Source of the DNA: Bacteroidales bacterium
GTDB lineage: Bacteria; Bacteroidota; Bacteroidia; Bacteroidales; Paludibacteraceae
Direction: 5' to 3'
DNA length: 5,040 nt
Assembly: GCA_900771035.1 (NCBI GenBank)
Contig: CAAGML010000197.1
Coordinates: 1 to 5,040 of the forward strand
Numbering within the stretch: position 1 is the first letter of the stretch; each line of letters starts with the position of its first letter. Below are positions 1 to 5,040 of the stretch, in pieces. A program made the translations under genes and the position numbers. The notes below the pieces were generated by a model. The model did not search any database, was not told the DNA's origin, and saw only the letters and a list, made by a program, of their open reading frames with translations.

Positions 1-28
1 AAAAGGCGAAAGTCTTAGAAAAAAATAT

Positions 29-36
29 TAACTTTG
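29..36 (+). promoter_or_regulatory. possible Bacteroidetes-type -7 promoter element
   Basis: The octamer TAACTTTG matches the TAnnTTTG -7 consensus used by the primary sigma factor of Bacteroidetes, and it is followed by GCAGCC, a sequence often seen just after such elements. No clear TTTG -33 box is found about 20 bases upstream, where the window begins, so the match rests on one element. If it is used, transcription would start near base 43 and run through the direct repeats into the padR remnant and the pspC gene. It could be an original operon promoter or an outward promoter of an inserted element. Confidence 0.4.
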
Positions 37-48
37 CAGCCGATTAAA

Positions 49-96
49 GTGAACGGATATCACTGGAAATGGTGAACGGATATCGGTCGGAATATG
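49..96. repeat. two-copy direct repeat, possible mobile-element end
   Basis: The 13-mer GTGAACGGATATC occurs at 49-61 and again at 72-84, a period of 23 bases. The similarity continues imperfectly after each copy (ACTGGAAATG against GGTCGGAATATG), giving a unit of about 23-25 bases. The second unit ends at about base 96, only a few bases before recognisable PadR coding sequence starts at 100, with an in-frame TAG at 97-99. Several repeated sequences at an end are typical of IS21-family elements, which are common in Bacteroidales, so this may be the edge of an inserted or decayed element. No transposase coding is visible here and the element boundary is not proven. Confidence 0.45.
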
Positions 97-99
97 TAG

Positions 100-216
100 G
101 GACCACCGCGCAAGTATTTTTTCCTCACCGATGACGGTCGCTCGATGCTCGGCGAACTGGAGCATGCTTTCGGAGAAATAAACGATTTAGTAAATCACAT
201 CAAAAAAATAGGGTAA
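100..216 (+). pseudogene. PadR-family transcriptional regulator, C-terminal remnant
   Basis: The reading frame gives 38 residues beginning GPPRKYFFLTDDGRSML and ending NHIKKIG, then TAA. This matches the end of the PadR winged-helix domain (the wing strand G-P-P-R-K-Y-aromatic-x-L-T-x-x-G) followed by the C-terminal helix, as in the short (about 110 residue) PadR repressors that often precede PspC genes in Bacteroides. Roughly the first 65-70 residues, including the recognition helix, are absent. The frame meets a TAG at 97-99, and the upstream bases are the direct repeats, not PadR sequence. No plausible start codon exists before the conserved part, so a working repressor is unlikely. The TAA (214-216) shares its last A with the ATG of the next gene, which shows that the two were translationally coupled in one operon. 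The family call is good; the cause of the truncation (insertion, deletion or misassembly) is inference. Confidence 0.72.
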
Positions 217-1851
217 TGAAAAAAGACATTAACAATAAACCTGAACTCAACGGTTTTCAACATTGACGAGGATGCCTACGAGAAACTGCAAGGCTATCTG
301 AACGAATTGCGCCTTCACTTGGAAAAGGATGAACGTGAAGAAGTTATGCAGGACATTGAGGCAAGGGTTGGCGAACTGTTCGGTGAGCGGATAGGCCGTT
401 ACAAAAACGTAATCTCAATCGAAGATGTGGATAAGGTTATCGAGACTCTCGGTACTCCTGAAACTTTTGGTCCTATCACCGAGGAGAAAAAAGAGACCTC
501 AAGCCGCAGCCGCAAATTCTACCGTAGCGTTGACAATTGCAGGATTGCCGGTGTGGCAGGAGGTATGGCGGCATTGATAGGGTGGGACGTGAAATGGGTG
601 AGGCTGATATTCCTTTTGCTGCTTTGCGCCTCATTTGGCTGGATGACATTGATTTACGTATTACTTTGGATAATAGTTCCCGAGGCAAGGACTGTGGCGC
701 AGAAACTTGAGATGCAGGGCATTGAGCCTTCGCTGCAAAATATAAGCGACTATTCGCACAACAATGTGCAGATGGAGCCTGTAAGAACAGACAGCGTGGT
801 GACGACTCTGTTGAAAGTGATAGGTACGCTATTGCTTGTCCCTATGGTATTACTTCTCGTGTTAATCATTGTTGTATTGGTTTTCGCATTTATTGCTGTG
901 GCGTTCTCGTCAGCTCATGACCTGTTGGGAATTTCAGCACTTGATTGCAATTGGGGTATTGCTGTGGCGTTTATCGTTTTCGCGCTTGCATCGGTGATAA
1001 TCCCGTTGGTTTTCATAATCAAGATGATTATCAGGGCTATACGTCACACGAACAGGGAGACTAACCGTAAGACGTTCATTGTCTGGCTGATAATATGGAT
1101 TTTGTGCGTGGTTGGCACATTGTGTACACTCTTCCCTGTGATGAACAAAGGCATACCGGGTGTTAAGAAAGAACTTCGCAATATGGGTGTGTATGAGGAT
1201 TATGACCATGCGGATATGGTGACTGAGGTGAGGTGCGATGGATTGGCATTCAATAAGATAGATGCAAGCAAGGTGGAGGTCTATATTGTGAAGGATACGG
1301 TTGACAAGGTGGAGGTCTCGGCGCCTGCCACTATTTTGAGGAGTATTACTACCAGTGTGATTGATAGCGTGTTGTTTATTGATGTGGTCAAGAAAATGCT
1401 TAAATATGATTATATCAGGATTGTCGTCCATCATTCCGGCAGAATCAAAGACGTGGATGTCAATTCGGGTGCTGAGGTAAATGGCAGGATGTTTGCCGAT
1501 AGTTGTTTGATAATCAATGCGGAATCTGGTTCTGAGGTTTCTCTCGATGAACTTAACGCCGAAGGCAGGGTGGATATTAAAGCCCATTCTGGAGCAGATG
1601 TCGAGGTAGAACGGTTGAATGCCTCGTCGGTAAACCTGAACCTCTCGTCAGGGGCAGCTGTCGAATTGTGTGGTATTGCGCAGACAATCAATGTCATGGC
1701 AGGCTCTGGAGCATCCGTTGACCTGGAAGACCTGACGACAGACACCTTGTACCTGAACCTTTCAAGTGGTGCTAACGTGAAGCGCCCAAGACAGAGGTTT
1801 GTCGAAATCTCGAACAGGGACAACTCTTCCGTCAATGTGTCTTATCCATAA
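216..1851 (+). CDS. PspC-domain membrane protein with C-terminal GIN-head (DUF2807) domain; start frameshifted
   Basis: The open frame runs from base 220 to 1851. The natural start is ATG at 216, overlapping the padR stop, but it is one base out of frame; removing one A from 219-224 gives MKKTLTINLN and a 544-residue protein. As it stands, TTG 307 (514 residues) or ATG 346 could serve as starts. Counting from TTG 307 = 1: a helical HAAS-like N-terminal region (to about 55); a PspC domain at 68-127, with CRIAGVAGGMAALIGWD, VRLIF and LLWIIVPEA; membrane segments near 98-124, 168-200, 216-243 and 257-276; then a domain at about 313-495 like the GIN-head domain of Bacteroidetes surface proteins, with SG(A/S) turns at 387, 407, 428, 448, 467 and 487. 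The last domain is probably periplasmic. PspC proteins are linked to envelope stress; no PspA or PspB is seen here. Domain calls are firm; function is unknown. Confidence 0.85.
219..224 (+). other. A6 homopolymer frameshift at the pspC start
   Basis: After ATG 216-218 there are six A residues, then GACATTAAC. With six A the start frame reads MKKDINNKPELNGFQH and stops at a TGA (264-266). With five A it reads MKKTLTINLNSTVFNIDEDA and joins the long downstream frame, which is the form expected for this family. The in-frame coding signal is intact from base 220 onward, so the lesion is a single inserted base. It may be a sequencing or assembly error, a genuine mutation, or a slippage-prone switch. 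Ribosomal -1 slippage would not restore the frame (a +1 shift is needed); polymerase slippage that drops one A would. Confidence 0.8.
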
Positions 1852-1905
1852 CCCAGTGATTTCACTATAACTTGAAAAAATATAAACAATAAAATCTTAT
1901 TTATC

Positions 1906-2556
1906 ATGAAAGCAATTAATGTGGCAATTTATGCACTTGTGTTCTGGCTTTTTTCGTTAACTACGGCTAACGCCCAGACAGATTATTCTATCGAAACAAG
2001 ACCTTTAAGCGGTTCTTTCACTTCAGTAAAGACAGACGGAAAGGTTGAGGTGACCATCGTCCATGACTCGGTCGATAAAGTCGAGGTCTATGCCCCAGTG
2101 AAAATCATCGCTAAGGTAGAGACCAAGGTAGAGAATGGCGTTTTCACCGTCTATCTGAAAAAACGCCCAGCACGTCATGAGGTGAAACTGACCCTTCACT
2201 GCTCTGGCAAGATTGTAAACCTTGACACAAAAGGCGACTCGGAAATCGAGACAAGGTGTCTTTCGGGTAAAGACCTTACTTTGAAGGCCTCAGAAGGTTC
2301 TGAGATAGATGTCAAAAAGGTTGACGCTACTGGTAAATTGACCATTGACGCACAGTCTGGCGCAGATGTCGATATTGACGTTGTCAACGTAAGTGAGCTT
2401 TTGGTCAATGCAACCTCGGGTGCTGACGTTGACCTGAAAGGAAATGCACAACGTGCGGAACTTAATGCCTCGGCAGGTGCGGAGATTGACGTGGAGGAGA
2501 TGAGATTTGACAATATAAACGCCAGGGCAATATCTGGCGGTTGGATTAAAAGATAA
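1906..2556 (+). CDS. secreted GIN-head domain (DUF2807-type) protein
   Basis: This is a 216-residue exported protein. Residues 1-23 form a signal peptide: a lysine at position 2, a hydrophobic core about 6-18, and an A-N-A motif at 21-23 with cleavage expected before Gln24. The rest is a single GIN-head type domain. It starts with strand segments including DSVDKVEVYAP (54-64) and continues as short strands with G turns at 110, 131, 152, 172, 191 and 211, mostly of the form SGADVD(I/L), consistent with a stacked, solenoid-like beta fold. It has no lipobox, membrane helix or sorting domain, so the mature protein is predicted to be periplasmic or released. It lies 54 bases after the PspC-GIN gene and is paralogous to that protein's C-terminal domain, so the two probably share a transcript. 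The ATG at 1906 is chosen because the signal peptide follows it directly; the leader is A/T-rich with no Shine-Dalgarno sequence, as usual in Bacteroidetes. Proteins of this family are often annotated as putative adhesin heads, but no ligand is known. Confidence 0.85.
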   Translation: MKAINVAIYALVFWLFSLTTANAQTDYSIETRPLSGSFTSVKTDGKVEVTIVHDSVDKVEVYAPVKIIAKVETKVENGVFTVYLKKRPARHEVKLTLHCSGKIVNLDTKGDSEIETRCLSGKDLTLKASEGSEIDVKKVDATGKLTIDAQSGADVDIDVVNVSELLVNATSGADVDLKGNAQRAELNASAGAEIDVEEMRFDNINARAISGGWIKR

Positions 2557-2601
2557 ACCAGAACGGAGACAGGGCAAAATATCCCGTTCAGAGATTGGTC
2601 T

Positions 2602-2622
2602 ATCTATTGTTAATCTATTGTT
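2602..2622. repeat. short tandem direct repeat in the intergenic region before the outer-membrane gene
   Basis: ATCTATTGTT occurs at 2602-2611 and again at 2613-2622, a period of 11 bases, about one helical turn. It lies 76 bases before the start codon of the outer-membrane barrel gene, in the 141-base gap after the secreted GIN gene. The phasing is what one sees in direct-repeat binding sites of some response regulators, and the TTG in the second copy sits where a -33 element could be. However, the candidate -7 (TAGTCTGTG from 2640) is a poor match to TAnnTTTG. A regulatory role is a guess based on position and spacing. Confidence 0.35.
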
Positions 2623-2697
2623 GGGGCTATATATAAACATAGTCTGTGGACTTTATGCGGTATAATCACCAACAAAAAATGAACAGAAACAATAATT

Positions 2698-5040
2698 ATG
2701 TCATCTATAAAAAGAATAGCCTCGCTTGTGGCTCTGACACTTGCATTCGCAAGCATGTCATTAGCGCAGAACTTCAAAATCGCCGGTGTTGTCAATGACA
2801 CCGTGGGTCAGCCTATCCCATACGCCACCGTATCACTGTTGCGTACTGACAGCACTTTGGCAGGAGGAACAATCACCGACGACAACGGACATTGGAGCAT
2901 TGACAACATAGCAAAAGGAAAATATGTGTTAAGCGTCTCTTTCATAGGCTATGAGACCAGCAAACAGAATCTTACCATCTCTAAGAATATCAGCAATGTC
3001 ATCGCAGTGCTTCGCGAAGAGACCGTTGCCATTCAAACGGTAGAGGTGGTCGCAAAACAGCGATTGGTGGAGCGCCATGCCGACAAAATAGTGCTGAATG
3101 TATCTGAATCAACTTTCGCCATTGGCAGTAATGGCTCTGACATTTTGAAGAAGTCCCCAGGCGTTAATGTTGACAAGGACGGCAATGTTACTGTGAATGG
3201 CAAAAGCGTTGAGGTCTATATCAACGGCAAACCGTCGTATATGTCCGGCGAACAGCTGAGAGGACTGCTTGAGGGAACTGACGGCTCTATGATTGACAAA
3301 ATCGAGATAATCACCAATCCTTCATCTAAATACGATGCCGCAGGACAGGGTGGTGTCATCGACATCAAACTGAAGCGCAGCAAAGTGAACAGCGGTCTGA
3401 GCGGCACATTGTCAGGACATTACGGAGGCATGTATTTCAAAGATGCCGACAGATATACGCAAAACGATAATCTCTCCCTGAACCTGAACTACAGCGGTAA
3501 GAACACTTACACGACGTTTATGCTCAGCCAGAGTTATGACGACCAGTTGGCGGTGGCAAACTCGAATACTGTGACACGGTTTAGTGATGCTTTTGACGGA
3601 GGCATCATGCACGAACTTGCCGTCAACGGCAAATCCAAGTATGACAAATGCGATTTCCAGTATTATATGATGAGGCTGACTAACGACTGGATGATTGACG
3701 GAAAGAATACTTTCGGTTTCATTCTGCAAGTGCCTGTGTTTTCTTATTCTACTGACAGCAGGAAACCAAACACGTCCGAGACGCTGCTGGATGGTGTCAG
3801 AATACAGGCGCAGAATGCGCGGACGTACTCGAAGGCTTATTCGCCACAACACACTGCAAACCTGAACTATACACACACGTTTGCCGATAGCCTGATGCGT
3901 GAGCTGACCGTCAATGTGGATTACAGCCGTTTTGCGTCGGATGACAAAAACGATGCCTGGACTGAATATACGTCCGGTGCCCCTTACTATGGCAACTTTG
4001 AGAATGTCAGTATCAATACCGACATGAAGGTTAATATCTTTTCGGCAAAGGCGGATTTCCAGACTGCTTTTTGGAAAACCGGTATGATTGAGTGCGGTCT
4101 GAAGTGGTCTATGGTGAACACCGATAACCACATGACAACCGATTCTGTCATGGGTGAGTATAGTTCGACAGATAGGCAGGATTTCAAGTACAGTGAGCAG
4201 GTCGGTGCGGCTTATATCTCTGTAGCCAAGCAGTTTGACAAACATTGGAGTGCCAAGCTGGGTCTTCGTGGCGAGTTGACGTACGCTAAGGGCGACTGGA
4301 TTTCGGCTGACACGACGACAGGCGGCGACCCTTATTTCAATCTTTTCCCTACAGCGTACCTTGCTTACGCACCAACGGATAACTGGATGCTCTCCGCCTC
4401 TTACTCCAGACGTATCGGCCGTCCAAGCTATTCTCAGCTCGCCCCGTTTGTCAGATATATAGACTCTCGGACCAGAATGGTGGGCAACCCTGACCTGAAG
4501 CCTGAGACTGGTAATAATTTCTCGTTCAATGCCGCCTATTCGCAGTATGTCAGCCTCAGCTATGATTTCGGTCAGGTGAGCGATATGAGAAATCAGCGTG
4601 TATATGTGCTTGACAATGGCGATGTTGAGTTGCATAATGAGAACTTCGGTAAATATCAGGCTCACTCCTTGACTCTTGCGCTGACCGAGATACCGTTGGT
4701 TCATGTCAAATCAACCAACACCACTTGGTTGACGCTGACGGCAAACCTTACCGGTGGTTATTCGCTCAACGAGAACGCTGACTACCGTCAGGAGACTTGG
4801 TCTGCCTCTGTCTATGGTGACCTGACGCTTCACCTTCCTTACGACATCAAGTTTGACATTGATGGTTGGTGGCAATCGCCTGTCGTATATGGCTATATGA
4901 AGTGTCAGGAAATGTATATGATTAACGCAGGTATCAAAAAGCAGTTCCTCAACAAGGCTCTGACTCTGACCCTGAAAGTTGACGACATCTTCCGTTCTAT
5001 GAGAATGGATGTTGAGATGACAGACGGGGGAGGCGCACAG
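2698..5040 (+). CDS. TonB-receptor-like outer-membrane beta-barrel protein, 3' end outside the window
   Basis: The frame is open for 781 codons to the last base of the window. Residues 1-23 are a signal peptide (K5-R6, hydrophobic core, cleavage after S-L-A before Gln24). Residues about 27-106 are a carboxypeptidase-regulatory-like domain, with GVVNDTVGQPIPYATVSL, G-G-T-I-T-D-D-N-G and VSFIGYE. Residues about 120-225 are a plug-like domain, with DILKKSPGV, VEVYINGKPSYMSGEQL and KIEIITNPSSKYDAAGQGGV. From about 235 come amphipathic strands of a barrel, including SRRIGRPSYSQLAPF (570-584) and the hallmark GNPDLKPE (596-603). This is the architecture of the 'outer membrane beta-barrel protein family' (OMP_b-brl_3 type), usually near 800 residues, so perhaps a few tens of residues are missing, including the final strands. 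No clear TonB box is seen and no SusD-like partner is visible in the window, so a glycan-uptake role is not supported. The substrate is unknown. ATG 2698 is chosen because the signal peptide follows it directly. Confidence 0.9.
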   Translation, partial: MSSIKRIASLVALTLAFASMSLAQNFKIAGVVNDTVGQPIPYATVSLLRTDSTLAGGTITDDNGHWSIDNIAKGKYVLSVSFIGYETSKQNLTISKNISNVIAVLREETVAIQTVEVVAKQRLVERHADKIVLNVSESTFAIGSNGSDILKKSPGVNVDKDGNVTVNGKSVEVYINGKPSYMSGEQLRGLLEGTDGSMIDKIEIITNPSSKYDAAGQGGVIDIKLKRSKVNSGLSGTLSGHYGGMYFKDADRYTQNDNLSLNLNYSGKNTYTTFMLSQSYDDQLAVANSNTVTRFSDAFDGGIMHELAVNGKSKYDKCDFQYYMMRLTNDWMIDGKNTFGFILQVPVFSYSTDSRKPNTSETLLDGVRIQAQNARTYSKAYSPQHTANLNYTHTFADSLMRELTVNVDYSRFASDDKNDAWTEYTSGAPYYGNFENVSINTDMKVNIFSAKADFQTAFWKTGMIECGLKWSMVNTDNHMTTDSVMGEYSSTDRQDFKYSEQVGAAYISVAKQFDKHWSAKLGLRGELTYAKGDWISADTTTGGDPYFNLFPTAYLAYAPTDNWMLSASYSRRIGRPSYSQLAPFVRYIDSRTRMVGNPDLKPETGNNFSFNAAYSQYVSLSYDFGQVSDMRNQRVYVLDNGDVELHNENFGKYQAHSLTLALTEIPLVHVKSTNTTWLTLTANLTGGYSLNENADYRQETWSASVYGDLTLHLPYDIKFDIDGWWQSPVVYGYMKCQEMYMINAGIKKQFLNKALTLTLKVDDIFRSMRMDVEMTDGGGAQ

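Noticed and set aside
934..1587. 217-codon minus-strand open frame
   Set aside because: Antisense to the PspC-GIN gene, with a histidine- and arginine-rich composition typical of a shadow frame and no recognisable motif.
1855..1866. Small dyad AGTGATTTCACT just after the PspC-GIN stop
   Set aside because: Five-base arms with two bases between them are too short for a terminator and too common in A/T-rich sequence to call an operator.
2561..2589. Hairpin GAACGG...CCGTTC after the secreted GIN gene, considered as a terminator
   Set aside because: The stem is only 6 base pairs with a 17-base loop and is not followed by a T run, so termination is not supported.
2196..2640. Overlapping minus-strand frames opposite the secreted GIN gene
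   Set aside because: The serine/alanine repeats in one of them are the complement of the SGADVD repeats of the real gene, and neither has recognisable domains.
1884..2695. AAACAATAA before both the secreted GIN gene (1884-1892) and the barrel gene (2687-2695)
   Set aside because: The distance to the start codon differs (13 against 2 bases) and the word is low in information in these A-rich leaders.
2679..2800. Alternative ATG at 2679 upstream of the barrel gene
   Set aside because: It is in a different frame from the signal peptide and gives only a short peptide that stops inside the barrel gene; ATG 2698 leads directly into a convincing signal sequence.
3412..4704. Long (430-codon) open frame on the minus strand
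   Set aside because: It lies wholly antisense to the outer-membrane barrel gene, whose frame has clear domain motifs along the same stretch. The antisense product shows no recognisable domain.

Overview
The window looks like a chromosomal fragment from a member of the order Bacteroidales (Bacteroides/Prevotella-like). The evidence is the protein families present (a PspC/GIN-head fusion, a secreted GIN-head protein, and an outer-membrane protein with a carboxypeptidase-regulatory-like domain followed by a beta-barrel). The leaders upstream of start codons are A/T-rich with no Shine-Dalgarno sequence, and there is one TAnnTTTG-type -7 element. No RNA gene, CRISPR array or intact transposase gene is visible. 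Everything supported is on the + strand.

Layout: bases 1-99 are non-coding. They hold a possible promoter (-7 element at 29-36) and two copies of a 13-base direct repeat (49-61 and 72-84), which may be the end of a mobile element. Bases 100-216 encode only the last 38 residues of a PadR-family repressor; its DNA-binding part is missing. Its stop codon overlaps by one base the ATG (216) of a PspC-domain gene. That gene is out of frame with its own start because of one extra A in a run of six (219-224); the rest is open to 1851. Its product is a multi-pass membrane protein fused to a C-terminal GIN-head (DUF2807-type) repeat domain. After 54 bases comes a second GIN-head protein (1906-2556), this time with a signal peptide and no membrane domain. 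After a further 141 bases, which contain a short 11-base-period direct repeat, a large outer-membrane beta-barrel gene begins at 2698 and runs off the window end at 5040.

Taken together this reads as an envelope module: a PadR regulator (now broken), an inner-membrane PspC protein carrying a periplasmic repeat domain, an exported paralogue of that domain, and an outer-membrane barrel. The most notable points are the six-rung pattern shared by the two GIN domains with almost identical spacing, and the two separate lesions at the 5' end of the operon (loss of the padR 5' part and the pspC frameshift). What the module senses or transports cannot be read from the sequence.
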